DNA of 64,000 bases. Source: Sphagnum magellanicum. Taxonomy: Eukaryota > Streptophyta > Sphagnopsida > Sphagnales > Sphagnaceae. Each line of letters starts with the position of its first letter. Positions within the stretch are counted from its first letter, which is position 1. Positions 1 to 12,667 of the stretch are shown piece by piece. The position numbers were made by a program, and so were the translations under genes. Under the pieces are notes generated by a model. That model ran no database searches, had not been told where the DNA came from, and was given only the letters and a program-made list of their open reading frames with translations. The stretch is taken from positions 10,431,349 through 10,495,348 of the forward strand of contig CM038918.1 of assembly GCA_021904315.1 (NCBI GenBank). The letters run 5' to 3'.

Positions 1-1561
1 TGATAGATTGTCAAAATGTTAATTTACCACATACTTATGGTCATAACCTCCAAAAACACCCATTTGTGATATGATAATTATCAAACTCTTCACATGACTC
101 ATAAACATATTCCAATCATATGGAATCACAATGTTTAATAGATATTACAAATTTCATAAAGACTAAAAATAATTTCAATCATTTTTTGAGTATATTTGCA
201 TTTTTTAGTACATAGTGACATATAATTTTTTGCCACAAATATACTTTGGAACCTCACAATATAAGTTGGAAAAATGAATTTTCTTTGCGATTGAATTTCT
301 TGTGTTATAATCTACCATATTATGCAAAAAATTTGGAAAAATATGTTCCAATATTACCATGGTTGAAGTTCAAACATGGACACCCTTGGAAAAGAGTACA
401 ATGTGACAACATTTTTGGCCCCTCGTAGTTGCTTTCACCCTACCATTCAACATTTCCATACATGCACTCATTAGTCTCAAATTATTGTGTTTTACATCAA
501 TTAAACTTCATACCCATATCTTTTTTCTAAGCTTGCATCCACTTACATAGGTATCAACAAAAGAAGTTCATGGACTATCACCTTGATTAAGGAGTTGTGA
601 AATGTCCTAATCTTCCATTTGCAATAATAGATGACATTGTATTTGAACAAGATTAGTGCCATTGGAATTGATAGTGGCATGGAAAACAATATATTGCACT
701 TTAGCGAATGTGTAAATGATATTAAACATAAGTTTGGGTTGGTATTTGAAAAAAACATTGATGACATAATCGCCCCTTTTGTGATGGCTTTGAATGGGAA
801 TCACAAGCTTGTCCTTGTCCATCATGCTACTTCTACTACTATTACACCTTGTTATTGGTGGGAACTCAAAAGCTTCATAATCTTTATTCAAACATCATTT
901 AGTGCAACCTAATCTTGGTATGAATTGCAATGTTTGTTTTAGCTTTTCCTCCTTTTTTTTTTTTATCATTGCCTCCTCCTTTCATGACTTTGAAAAACAT
1001 GGTTTTGATGTGTTTTAGTTGATTGCCATTTGCAATTGGCCCTAAAATCTCCTCATTTATGACATACATGACACAAGTTGTTCTCAAGTTGTATGTCTAG
1101 ACCTTTGCCACATTCACGTTGCAGCTTGTTTTTGTTAGAACATTAAAAACCTCAAACATAAGCCCTTGCAAATACATCTAACACAAAGCAAGGAATTTTT
1201 TTAGGAAACACTATTATGTTTACTCCTTTATGGCCATGCAATGAAAAAGGCTTCACAAAAGGTCATAAAGTCCAAAGTAATTTAGCAAAAAAAAACAAAA
1301 ACTTGTAGATTAATGTAAAAATCTTATGATGAAAGAAAACAAATAATAAGGTAAAAGTAATACAAAATGTTAAATGGTAAAGTCTACTTAGCTAAGTTTG
1401 CTTCATGTATGACAAAATGGAATTCAAAAGGTGTTTGCCACATTACTAAGAAATAACCTTTACTTGCACATGCATTAGGCCTAGTGTTGATTACCCAATT
1501 TGCTCATTTTTTCTTACCCACAAGCATAAAGTACCCTAGTTTGATAGGTTAAATATTGGTC

Positions 1562-1565
<4 letters not shown>
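1..1565. other. AT-rich intergenic DNA, no gene seen
   Basis: I find no recognisable protein, RNA gene or terminal-repeat element here. The open frames are all under 100 codons, overlap one another on both strands and show no family motif. Confidence 0.6.

Positions 1566-1593
<28 letters not shown>
1566..1593. repeat. Poly(C) homopolymer, 28 bases
   Basis: An uninterrupted run of 28 cytosines lies in otherwise AT-rich DNA. The complementary poly(G) could form a G-quadruplex. The exact length may be uncertain because homopolymers are error-prone in sequencing. Confidence 0.9.
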
Positions 1594-1739
1594 TCAACTT
1601 GAAATAAACAAGGTTGATAAAACAATGTTGATCTTGCAAACTTTGTTATTGTTGCATATGGAAAGTTGTTACCATTGTTCCATTACTTGCATTGAATTTA
1701 GATAGGGTTGGCCATTGCCCATACCAATAATTTTCCATC

Positions 1740-2130
1740 TCTTGGGAACTTGGGATAAAATGTTGGGCTTGAAAGCCTAAAAAATAAAAATAAAAATAAA
1801 GGCAAAACATTCGAAAAGGGAACAAGAAAAGAAAAAATAAAGGATCAAAGTCCAAACAAAAGACCACACCTGAAAGTGCAAAATGCACAATGGGGAGCCT
1901 TAACATGAGAAAACCTGGAACCTAGGACCTAAACCCATACTTGTAGCATGAAGCAAATTGTGCAAGGAGGTGGGCGAAAAACTTGGAAGGACACCAACCC
2001 TAAAATAAGCCTATCATGCCATAATTGTTTGATGTAAGATAATGGCAACCTGAACTTTCTAGAAAGTCATTAACACCATTTACCTATAAAATGAATGTAG
2101 AATTGAAAGAAGAGGACCATTAGAACCCTT
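1740..2130. repeat. Dispersed repeat D, copy 1
   Basis: This segment is collinear with 58730-59050. Shared stretches include the run beginning GTCCAAACAAAAGACCACAC, the block around AACCTAGGACCTAAACCCAT and the part around TATAAAATGAATGTA. Divergence with small indels suggests an old dispersed repeat of unknown class. No coding capacity is visible. The remaining sequence from 1594 to 2697 shows nothing else. Confidence 0.65.
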
Positions 2131-2697
2131 CGCTGACCATGCCATATTGGACAAATGATGAAGGAAATCGTCCACCTTCCGATGTAAACATCAAAATATC
2201 TCTATTGCTAGAGGGATGAAATCATCCATAGGGTGTTGGTTGTGATATGACACAACCTTTACCTGAGTTGCAATTGTTGCAACCACTCCCCTGGAAGAAG
2301 TGGCTTGCGGAACAATATCCACATGAATTAGGTCAACAATGACTACATTTACCAAAGTGTAAATACCATATGTTGTAAGCACAATATCCATTAGTTGCCA
2401 TGATGTGTGAAAAGATGGCATTGAGATAACATGTGTTTGTTTGTGTAAAACATGGAACCTAAAATCCCTAACAATGGAAATGAAAGAAACTCAAACTGCA
2501 TCATGTGTGGCCATGCATTCTCCCCCATAAGCATAACAAAATAAGTGTATCATAATCAGATTTATGGCATGGTTGCATATGCATCAAGAAAGACCACAAG
2601 CCATGGGATGGGGGTCAAAGGCCATCTTAAAAGATGAGATGACTAAGTGGGCAGAAAGTTAAGCACCCAAATTTAAGCCTACACAAGATTTTAATGA

Positions 2698-3420
2698 AGT
2701 GTGATGACTATCATGGATGCCAATGCCATGGAGTTCATTCATTTGAATGATAATCCAAAACTTGTAATAAACTTGTACCCAACTTTTAGTTTAATTTCAA
2801 ATCACTATTAATTAACTTCTAGTTAAGTTTTAGTTCACTTCCACTTGATTCATAGTTGACTTTTAGTCAAACCTTAGTTCATTTCTAATTAACTTTTAGA
2901 TAAGTTTTAATTAAGTTTGAATTAACTCATAATTAAGTTTTAGTTAACTTTCAATTGATTCCCAATTGACTTTCAGTTGATTCTTAGTTAAATTCCAATT
3001 AATTTTCAATTAAGTTTCAGTTAACTCATAATTATCTTTCAATTATGAAGGTTTTCTAGAAGTTTATTTATTTAATGCACACATAGAAGTTTATTGGAAA
3101 CTTCCTTGAATTAGGTCCCCAAAGTCCAAAGGGGTATAAATAGAAATAGGATCCCCCATTTCCTTCAATTTGTTCAACACTTATCTTAGGCACGATTTTA
3201 CATCACAAGCTTGTTAAGTTTTTTTCATGTTCATATTTACATATGTTAGCATAATAAAGATTTGTTTTCAAGTTGGTTTTGCACATCTTGTGTTCTTGTT
3301 CTTAGTTCTTATGTTTTTATTTTTGAATTACATAATCTTGTCTTGTTCATTGTTTGAAAGTTAAAATTAGACTTTTCCTTTAACCTTTGTTCTTGTGGAT
3401 CTTTGTGTCCTTAACAATGA
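2698..3420 (+). mobile_element. Possible LTR of a retrotransposon
   Basis: The stretch has LTR-like signals in order: a TG-starting segment near 2698, a degenerate minisatellite (2776-3045), a strong TATA box TATAAATAG at 3135-3143, and an AATAAA polyadenylation signal at 3253-3258 about 115 bp downstream. That spacing fits a U3-R-U5 arrangement. I see no primer-binding site, polypurine tract, second LTR or gag-pol nearby, so it could be a solo or truncated LTR, or simply a promoter-like sequence. Confidence 0.35.
2776..3045. repeat. Degenerate minisatellite of (T)TAGTTAACTTTCAATTGA-like units
   Basis: About 270 bp of imperfect short units built from TTAGTTAA, TTTCAATTGA, AATTAAGTTT and AATTGACTTT. 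Unit boundaries are blurred. It lies just upstream of the TATA/AATAAA pair described for 2698-3420. Confidence 0.6.
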
Positions 3421-6400
3421 AAATTAGAAGACAATTTTGAAATGTTGTTAGAAAATGAGTGTTTGTGCGTGTTTTTTAAAATGTTCTCCTAAAGACAATC
3501 TTGTCATCTCTCTAATAACTGCCCTAAAGGTGGGGTGGAAGTTTAAGTAGTTGGAGGTAGAAGTTCACAAGCCCACTTAAGGTGAACTTCGAATGGAAGT
3601 GAACTTGAATTGCTGGCCCCTATAGCCCCTAATAAAAATGGGTGGTTGTATTGCAAAAATCTAGATGTAACAATTGGGGCAACAAGCCCTTAACTCCCCA
3701 AGTACACTATTAGGGCAATAACCTTTGCTAAAACAAAATTTATCCCACTTTTCATTAGAAGAAAAATATAAATTTTCAACTAAATTTTGTAACTATAAAT
3801 TGGTCGTAACCCACATATACAACTAAAAAAAATTAATTGCATAAATGAAGTCTCATCTAACATATAGTTGCAAATGATGACATCATTCCTTATGTCATCA
3901 TAGTCCATGGATGAAACATATGGTCAACAAATACACCTTCATTTGTTGATTATATGTATGTAACTTACAACCATTTGCCAAAAATTGCAACTAAAATGGT
4001 CACCAACCCTTTATTACCAAATGGCACAAGTAGTGCATTTTGAAAATAAATAATACATAAATCATTTTTACAAATGAAAATTATAATTTCAATCCTCCAT
4101 ATTTGATGGTTTTTAATTGATCCACGTGGCCCAATTGACTTTTACCATGTGGCATGATAATTGAATTTTGAAAAAAATAAAATCTGTAGCATCCATTTTG
4201 GATGGTTATAAATTATGACATGTGACATAATAACAATTTTCCACATGGCATATTAATTAAAATTGTACCAAATATATATTAAATTAAATATTTAGGTAGG
4301 TAAAGAAGTAGGTAAGTAGTTAATTGGATAGATGTTTTTATTTCATTTTTGGTTTAACCTTTAAGGTTAAGCTTCTTTGATAAGCTCATCCCAAACATGT
4401 GTTTTCAATCCTCCAAATGTATCTATTTATATAGTTTAGAAAATTGAAAAGAAGGACAAAAGATATGGGATAAACTTTTAGTTGCAACTTAGTCGCAATT
4501 AATTTGAGACTAAAAAATTTATCCCATATCTTTTATTCTTTTTTTTTCATGTTGTAAATTATATATGTTAATCCCCCCACCTCAAATAACCTTTCCACAT
4601 AACAATTATATGCAGTATCAATTGTCATTTTAATATTTCAACTAATATTTCAAATCAAAGAAAAATTGTTTGAAAATGAAATTTGACATTTAAATTCTGA
4701 AAATTCTTATTTGAATTTAAAAAATTAGTATTTCAAGCCTAAATTATTGAAAACCAGTTTTTTAGATTCAAATAATTTTCAGAATTGAGATATGAACTTT
4801 CATATTCAAATAAAAATATTAAAAATTAAAGTATAAAATTTTTGTTTCAAAATAATAATTTAAAAAATTGAAATATGGATTGATTTCGAATTCATGTAAC
4901 TTGTTTGAAATTCCAATTGAAGTTTCAAAAAAATTGGGTGTAATGGGTATGAATAGCATATTCCATTGCATTTCACATTGTGATTATTGTATTTGTTTTG
5001 TCATAGAACAAGGGTGTCACAATAGATTTGTTGTGTCAAGGACAAAGAAAGGTGAGAAGGTTGTTGAGAATATCAAAACCAAAACAAAGGGTTTTTTTTT
5101 GAAAAATGATATCACCAAATGGTAAAAACTCACCACAAAAACCACATTGATAAAACCTTTAATATGTTCACAATATATAGTTAATCTACCCATAATTAAT
5201 GTATAATGTATTCCTAATAGACTTTTTAAATATACCTTTCATGCAACCTTAATACACCATAAAAATGTACCCCAAATTTAGTTATAATACACCTTAGTGT
5301 ACGTTAAAGGGCTATGTATATGGCATATGGTTGCAACTGATTTTGATCTCAATTACAACTAATGGAACATATATGCTTATTTTTGGATGAAAATAATCCC
5401 AAAACTCGTCCAAATGAAAAGATGAATATGTTAATAGTCATAACATAATCACATTTTGCCATATAAAGTGTGAACATTGATAATCAATTGCAAAAAAAAT
5501 CAAATACAATTGTAATCAACACATAGTTGCATGTATTTGCAAAAAGAGTGGTTGCATATTATAAGATTTCTACTATTGTCTAGTGATGGGAAGAGAGGCT
5601 CATCAACCAACTAAGGGATCCTTTGGACATTCCAAAAAACCTAGTCCTAAGAGTTTCTCAAATATGTGAATGTAGGCATAATCAAAAGAAGTTAATTGAC
5701 GTTAAAAATTTAGGGATGAAAAAAAAAAAAAAAAAACTAATAAACCTTTAGTGCGAAACAACGAATGAAAATCCCAAATGCCACATGCACATCCTTTAAC
5801 TAAGAAAAAACATATATGTGTTAAACATCATTGTCCAAAACCTCTTTTAAAAAAAAAAAAAAAAAAAAAAAGGAACATAAAAACCCCAAATGCCCATAGT
5901 AAGATCATAAAAACCTGATGAAGGTGAAAACCCTGAGAGAGACCAAGCAGCACACTTACAAGGCTAAACCGCAAGGCCTACCAAAACCTCGTATGAAACT
6001 TAAAAAAAAAAGGGGGTGAATCAATACCAGTCTCATATGAAACTTTCAAGGAAAGATTTGATACCAGTACCTGCTGGTATGTTCAAAAGCAGATACCCTC
6101 ACAACAGGGGCTGTGTCATCACAATGGTTTTTTTGTGATACATCTGACACACTCCAATCATTTATGGATAGATAGGACTGTAGATGAATAGTTGAAGATG
6201 TGGAGGATATTTCATGATGGAGTTTCCCATGCTATTTGAATGGACATTCTTGTGAACTTGACCCATAAGGAGTCATCCAGGTAACAAAGTGGGCCATCCT
6301 CGGCCACAATGAACCAGCACCGACCAGCACAACACAAAGGATGGATGATAAGTGGTCAGAAAACAGTTTTCTGTTGGATTCTGGTTTCTTGACTAACCAT

Positions 6401-6844
6401 GGTGGTTAGCTCAGTTGTTTTTACAATTACCTACTAACAACTGGGAAAGTGGATTGTTAATAGGTAAGTAGTGAAAACAGCACTTACCCATGTATAAACT
6501 ATAAACCATCTACCTCCCTAGTAGTTACCTATTTCTAACAGAATTGATTACCAAGGTGAAACCAAATATTAACTCAGTTGAGGTTCATCCACAACAGAGT
6601 CATAGTGGCCATCCGGTGGATATATGGTGCACTGATGTGCTGGTTCACTGTGGCCGGCCAGCCTCCAGCTTGGGAATGGGGCAAAAGGATGTACAAATTG
6701 GGTGAGTTGAGTTAATGAAAGGAAGTTTCAAGTAGGGTAAATCGACCGGTGACCAAACATTTAAGCGCTCAGGGCAGGCCAGATCCAAGGGGAGGGTTCC
6801 ATTGTTTTTGGTGTTCAAACAAACTTGAACCATTCCTATCAATG
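3421..6844. other. AT-rich intergenic DNA with two long A-tracts
   Basis: No gene is recognised. The notable items are two poly(A) tracts about 125 bp apart (near 5718-5737 and 5848-5871), which could be tails of old retroposed sequences, although I found no target duplications. Open frames here, such as 4868-5125, have no family motif. Confidence 0.55.
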
Positions 6845-7290
6845 TGTTTCATGCACTAAAAATCGTTAAAAAAGAGAGTAGATTTGAGAAAGTTATGACC
6901 CCCCAAAGTAGAGGGAGTCAAAAACTAAAAAATAAATCATGGAACATTACAATGGCTAGTTCTCAATCATCCAAAAAATTCCTTGTATATTGCTCTGTTG
7001 CTATTAGAGTTCAGAGAGATTTGTAAACTTCAGGTGACACTCCTATAACACTTTAAATCGTTTAAAATGAATTAAAAAAAGAACGTTACAAAGTTTGAAA
7101 GTAAGAGGGGTCAAAATGAAGAAAAATGAGAAAAAAAAGTGTTTTGCAAAACCTATTTTCTTTACTGCTCTTTTTTTGGCTCGTTATTGTGCTTTACATT
7201 TGAAAGATGATTTGTAGAGCTTGAGAAGGCACTCCTATAACATTTTAAATCACTTAAAATGGAGAAGAATTAAGAAAGATCTGCCAAAGT
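6845..7290. repeat. Degenerate tandem units of about 190 bp
   Basis: Two clear units share CACTCCTATAACACTTTAAA-like and TTTAAAATG(G/A)A-like blocks (7043-7110 and 7230-7290). A weaker related unit begins near 6850. The units are A-rich and non-coding, and look like remains of a short intergenic tandem repeat. Confidence 0.45.
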
Positions 7291-7440
7291 GTTCAGTCAT
7301 AGACAGGCAATCGGTGATGGGCCAGTTTACCCTAGCCCTGCACAAGACCTAACTGTTGTTAAGAATCTGTGCCTCTGCCTTCTGGGCTTCATGCCTCTCC
7401 TGAACACTACAGGTGACTCACACCTCCCAAGCTGTTTTGA

Positions 7441-7765
7441 ACAAGGGGTGTGTCCCACTGTGGCCTTGCCATTCACATTAAAAAGGATCTTAAGGCAAAA
7501 CAAGAATTAAGGAAACTCAAATATTTCACCATGCAAAAATATAACCTTAAAAAAACACTTTAAAAGAAACCAAAATCCTTCAAGATATTATAACTTATAA
7601 CTAGTTTCAAGTATCAACACAAGCCAAAAAACCATCTTTCAAAAATCCTGAAATAAAAATAGACCTATTATGACCTAGTAGGGGCCAAAATCCCTTAAGC
7701 TACTATACTCTATAATGAATCTAAACACAATATCCCTTTGCCTTGTAAGCAAGGCCAATAAAATT
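7441..7765 (+). repeat. Dispersed repeat R2, copy 1
   Basis: About 325 bp, beginning ACAAGGGGTGTGTC and ending near GCAAGGCCAATAAA. It matches 22736-23065 in the same orientation and 19516-19837 in the opposite one, with a short fragment near 40040-40130. Shared landmarks are TTTCACCATGCAAAAATA and TCCCTTAAGCTACTAT. It has no coding capacity and is probably a nonautonomous mobile repeat. The sequence from 7766 to 8405 shows nothing else. Confidence 0.75.
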
Positions 7766-8405
7766 TGGGATGGTTTTGTACACATGTATATGAGTTAGAA
7801 ATGCACCAATAAAATACTAGATAGCCCACCCAAAACCATTGGTGAGGCAGGACATGGGTCGTTGATTTTCAGAGTAAAAAGTTTCATACTGTATAACTCA
7901 TTGGGCTTTATGGGCATTACATTCCAGACATTACACTATATAATACCGCTTAATATTATTCACACATATATATGCAGACAATGACAATAATATTACTTAG
8001 TTCATACAATACTTGTAAGGCATTCTGAAGCTGATTGCCGTATTTATTTAGTTGCCATAATTGGGACAATACAGTTGCCTACCTCTTGAGCTCCTCCCCC
8101 ATTGTTTGCCCAAAATACTTATATTGGTGACTAATTAATGAAATGACCCTGGGACAATAGGCATCACTTCACCAATGTCCCTAACCCTACCTCAAGGCAT
8201 GTGACCTTAAGGTACCCACATCAACAAAGGGTTGAGTGAATGATTTTCATTGAACTAGTGTGAACCCTGTGCATAATGCATAGGTGTGTTATTTCAACAA
8301 TGTTTGGTTGATGTTTTTGGTTTTTTAAAAAAACTTTTTTTTTCAAACAACCGTTGGTCCCCCCCCCCCTCACGACGGTTCTTTATATTTTTCCAATTGC
8401 TGCTA

Positions 8406-8563
8406 AACATCGGTTTCCATCGGATCACACTGGGCCAGAGTGATTCAGCATCCATCGGCGCACCATCCATCCACTGGATGCCTGAACATCGGTTTCCATC
8501 GAATCACACTGGGCCAGAGTGATTTAGCACCCACCGACGCACCATCCATCCACTGGATGCCTG
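8406..8563 (+). repeat. Tandem duplication, 79-bp unit x 2
   Basis: Two adjacent 79-bp units (8406-8484 and 8485-8563), each starting AACATCGGTTTCCATCG and ending CCACTGGATGCCTG, differ at a handful of positions. The unit is GC-richer than its surroundings. The copies create a spurious minus-strand open frame. Confidence 0.9.
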
Positions 8564-11311
8564 AACTTGTTGTGAATGAACCTGAACCTCTCCCGTGCCC
8601 AGCCCGGCCGTGCTGACCCACCGTCACAGACAGACCAAGTGAATTAATATATATGATTGGGGTTGGCCGTAGGAAATAACATCTAGCATGACTGAGAGAG
8701 GAAATTGAACTCACACCACTTACATGGAGGCAAGCGCACCACATCCTCCAAAGGAATCCCTTTATGAGTCAATTGTGGATGAAATTTGAAAGAAACTCTC
8801 AAGCACACTGACTTTATTTGTTTAGTATAGTGCCCTAATTGTAAAATATTATTATTCTTACTGCCAAAAGTAAATGAAAATAACATAAAATAATTATTGG
8901 GCACCTTGCTGCCAAACCAGGTTAATGAACCGTATTGTACAACCTAGTCAGAAAATGGGTATGCATAGGTTATAAAAATGCCCTGCATGTGAGAAGAGGG
9001 TACATGCCTCTTGAGGGTATAGCAAGCAATGCAGAGAAAATAAGTTGAGTTATATTGATATACCCTCTCTCTCTCTATATATATATCCAATGGGTATATC
9101 TGGATAAATAATATACCCACACAAACACTCATCAGAACTAATGAAAAACTCTATTATTGCTATATTGGTTACCTTGATATCTTCTAGTCCATAGTCCAAA
9201 GCCCACTTTTCCCCCTTGACCAAAACAACAAAGTATTTGTGTCTCAATTGTGGCTTGGTCCACAATTTAAAGCCCATTTTTCAACACAAATTAACCACAC
9301 AAGAAACATGATGCAAGTACCAAGAGAAATATCCAATACTTGGTCAAGCTTGTGGGCACCATTGGCAACCTTTCGTCTCCCAATGCCACAAATTCAAACT
9401 TGTTGTCGGAGCTCATTGAAAATATATGACATGCCTTGAATTTCCCACCACCAAAGACGTTGAATCGGTCTATGTATTTGTGCCATTTGTGCATGGGCAC
9501 AAAAGGTCCAATGACTCCAATCACCTCTTAGGTTGAAATGTTATACATTTGTGACATAGTTCTAAATCTCCATTTACTAGATGAGTCCGGAGTCAGGCAA
9601 GACTATTTCCTAGCACGACATTGTCAACAAAGTGTTATTAATTTCCAAATCAATACTCCTTGAACAACAAAATTGACAAATTTTAGATCAATCTGTCCAT
9701 TTAGTGGTTGTTAACCAAGATCCAATGGTTGGATCTTCAATAGTAAGTAAATAAATATGGGCATTTTCATTTGAATAAAAAAATAGAATAAAATAAGTGT
9801 CCTTTAGAATTAGTCTTATGGTAAGGGAATGGGTTACATGTCACATAATGGTATCCACCCAATATTTCAAAGTATTAAATTGTGAAGATGTTTTCATGTT
9901 TTTTATTTTCAGTTAACGACAACTTAATGATTGGTTTGAATAAATAAATGCTCAAAATGCCGTTTATAAGGAAAAAGGGCTTTAGAGGTGAATGTTGTGT
10001 CTCCCAAAACAAAATAAAACGCACAAAGTTTGTTAGCTAAACATGACACAAAATCTTCTCAGGTTTTAGGGCCTGATTTTGTTGTTTAAAAAAAAAAAAG
10101 AGACACTTTATAATTGCCATAAAGAGGGTAATGAGATTTGTCCAACCCTTTCCTTGTGGTTTATCCCTAGGTTGGTTTCATCTGTAGGTACTTATAGATG
10201 ATCTTAACCCCTTATGTGGTTGGACTAACTCTTATGAATACATGTAGCATTCAAGAATGGTCTATAAAGTCCCATGCTCTTGGGTTGCTCAATGGATGTG
10301 GTCTAGAAACAATTGTCCATCCTTGCATCTTATAGATACATCCAAAAACCTTAAGCCAAAAGGTTCATGGACAAAATCAAAATGGTATGTTAAAACAATC
10401 CAAATTGGTCTTTGATTCCATTCCCACATTGTCAAGTGTAATCAAATTGCATTGTTGACACAAGGAAATGAGTTTTGACAATACTATAGGTGTTAAACAA
10501 AAGATAATTCTAGTATTTTTTGTGAAACTATCTTAAGTGAGACAAGACATTTCCCTTTTGACAACATGGGCCCATTAACAAATATTTGGCAAATAGTTAT
10601 ATTACAGATGTTAATTAATATGCCAACTAAAGGAGTGGCAATTTTCAATCTAGGGGAATGGCTTCAAAATGCACTTCCCAAGAGGTTTTATATATATATA
10701 TATATATACTAAAGCATTTTCCCAAGATTGAAAAACTACAACCCCACCTTATCTATAAAAACTACAAACCCATGATGAATTGCAATAGTATTGGAATTAG
10801 CCTGATACTAAAATCAAATTTTGTTAAAAATAAAGTCTATAAAACATTTGTCTAATGGGGGTAAATAAAATTGATTATTCAGCATGTCACTTGTTGTTAT
10901 GCATATCCTTGTGCAGATGTCTTCCCAATAATTAATTAATTTTGAAAGTTCCATTTTGGAAGAAAAAAAATCAGAATATTTCAAAATATTCTTCATTTTC
11001 CTTCCCCAAAAAAATTTCTTTTTAGAAAAGTATTAAAAAAAAAGCTTTAGCATTTTTAAAAATAATATAACTTGTACTCAAGTGGCCAAGGTACTACAAT
11101 ATATGTATATCCATGTTTAATACATTTTATGTACCACCAGTCACATAGTACATATTTACCCACATCTGTGTTTCAATTTTCTTCTTTCTCCTCCAGAAAA
11201 AAAACCGACACCAGAAAAGTGGAAATCAAATGAAAATTCTGCTGTTTTGTGGTCATTCGATTCCTAGAATAAAGCTTCACATATGAATTTAAGAGCATCC
11301 ATCCATAGCCC
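8564..11311. other. Intergenic DNA, no gene seen
   Basis: No recognisable gene. There are short microsatellites: CT/TA near 9064-9086 and a TA run near 10690-10710. Open frames are short and mutually overlapping. Confidence 0.55.
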
Positions 11312-11778
11312 CCATATGTGACCCAGAAAAAATATTTCTCATATCCAAGTTTAGTTGTTTATTTTTTTCAACTTGACCCATAAAACCAAAAACTGGGAGT
11401 GCAAATAGGTGGGAGACTACTAATAACAAACCATCTGGGACCAATCATTATGATTGGCCAGTTGGAAACAGGGAATAGCAGTTAGATCATATTTATTACA
11501 CTCTTCTTTGGCAAGAATTAGGCTTTGCTGAGCCTTTTTCTTTTTTCTTTTTCCTTTTTTGGAGTAAATAAGAAGAACTTATTGCAAAAGAGGAAATAAA
11601 ATGTAAAATACAGCCACGAGGCCAAAACCAATGGCCATTACTTACCTAAAGGGGCACAAGGCTTTGCTGTGTCTTTTACTAGCCTCAGCTGGTCCAAAAA
11701 CCATTTTGCTGAGCCAAACCGACATGTTTTGACTTTTCTTCATCCAAATTCATTGTGCAAGGTCACATACTGAGCACC
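11312..11778 (+). mobile_element. Nonautonomous TIR element R1, copy 2
   Basis: This matches the reverse complement of the two halves of the element at 39151-40986. Left landmarks are CATATGTGACCC then TTTCTCATATCCAAGTTT and GCAAATAGGTGGGAGACTAC. The right end is GGTCACATACTGAGCACC. The two ends are inverted relative to each other (xxATGTGACC / GGTCACATxx), as expected for a terminal-inverted-repeat DNA transposon. The copy is interrupted by a separate insertion at 11531-11658. Confidence 0.7.
11531..11658 (-). mobile_element. Retroposed fragment with A-rich tail and 11-bp target duplication
   Basis: A 128-bp segment interrupts repeat R1 relative to its other copy. It is flanked by exact 11-bp direct repeats AGGCTTTGCTG (11520-11530 and 11659-11669). 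Read on the minus strand it ends in an A/G-rich tail. A variable-length target duplication plus an A-rich tail is the signature of LINE-driven target-primed insertion, so this is likely a 5'-truncated LINE 3' end or a SINE-like retroposon. Confidence 0.7.
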
Positions 11779-11956
11779 AGCCCTTGGGATGTTTTTAAAC
11801 TGAGGATTAAAAACTTCCACAAGTTGAACATAAGGGCGAGCAAGTTAGGTGCAAGCATATTAGGTGCAAAGTTCACATCTGTGGGATGTAATACGAATTG
11901 GTGAGGTAAAATCTTGGGGTCCATTTTTTTTGGGCAATGTTGTGTTATAATCCACA

Positions 11957-12190
11957 GGTGGCGATCACCCACAGGAACATTTAGCCAAATTTGGCTAGAA
12001 GCTGAGTATGAAAGTAATTATAAAAAAAACATTGTTCAATATTTTTGGCTACCTACTCGAAGCATGTTTAGAATTCTGGCGATTTATTTTCTTAAATTTG
12101 GATCGAATTATGGCTATTGAAAGTCTAAAAAAGCACATGGTTATAGCACCTTTAATTTGTAATAATATAACATTTTGGCTATATACAGGC
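11957..12190 (+). repeat. Repeat R3, copy A, directly upstream of SUI1
   Basis: This 235-bp segment is collinear with 23376-23640, upstream of the SPX gene. Shared blocks in order are GTGGCGATCA, a TTTGGCTA block, ATGAAAGTAA, TTTTTGGCTACxTACT, TTTTCTTAAATTT, GGATCGAATTATGGCTATTG-like, and a final TTTTGGCTA plus TATA segment. It ends right where the purine-rich SUI1 leader begins. It is probably a transposon-derived sequence that now forms the proximal promoter. Confidence 0.65.
12180..12187 (+). promoter_or_regulatory. Putative TATA box of SUI1
   Basis: TATATACA lies at the 3' edge of repeat R3, about 265 bp upstream of the SUI1 start codon. It is followed by a GA-rich stretch (12220-12370) typical of plant 5' leaders. 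A start site near 12210 is inferred from spacing only. Confidence 0.45.
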
Positions 12191-12452
12191 AGCAAACAAA
12201 AAGGCTGCTTGGGGTGTTTGGGAGGAGAGAGAGAAGAGCGACAAGAGAGCAGCAGCAGCAGGAGGACACAGAACAATACAGGAGGGACAGACAAAGAAGA
12301 AGAAGAAGAAAGAGAACGAGAACAGAAAGAACGAGGGATAGGGAAAGAGCAAGAGCAAGAATCAAGGAGGGAGTTGAAGGATTGTTGAGCAGCAGCAATA
12401 ACAACAAGCAGCGCCGGGTGTTTTTGGTTTGGCGAAAAACAGTTCAGGTTTC

Positions 12453-12631
12453 ATGTCCGATCACGATATTCAAATCCCTGGCGCCTTTGGTGCGTCTTCT
12501 GCTGCTACCGACCACCACCACGACGCCTTTGTTTTGTTTTGTTTTTGTTTTTGTTCTGTTTTTTTGGTGTGTTTGGCCCCTCTTTTGTCTCGTGTATTGT
12601 TGTTGTTTTTATTGGCGATTTGTGGCTGGGG

Positions 12632-12667
<36 letters not shown>

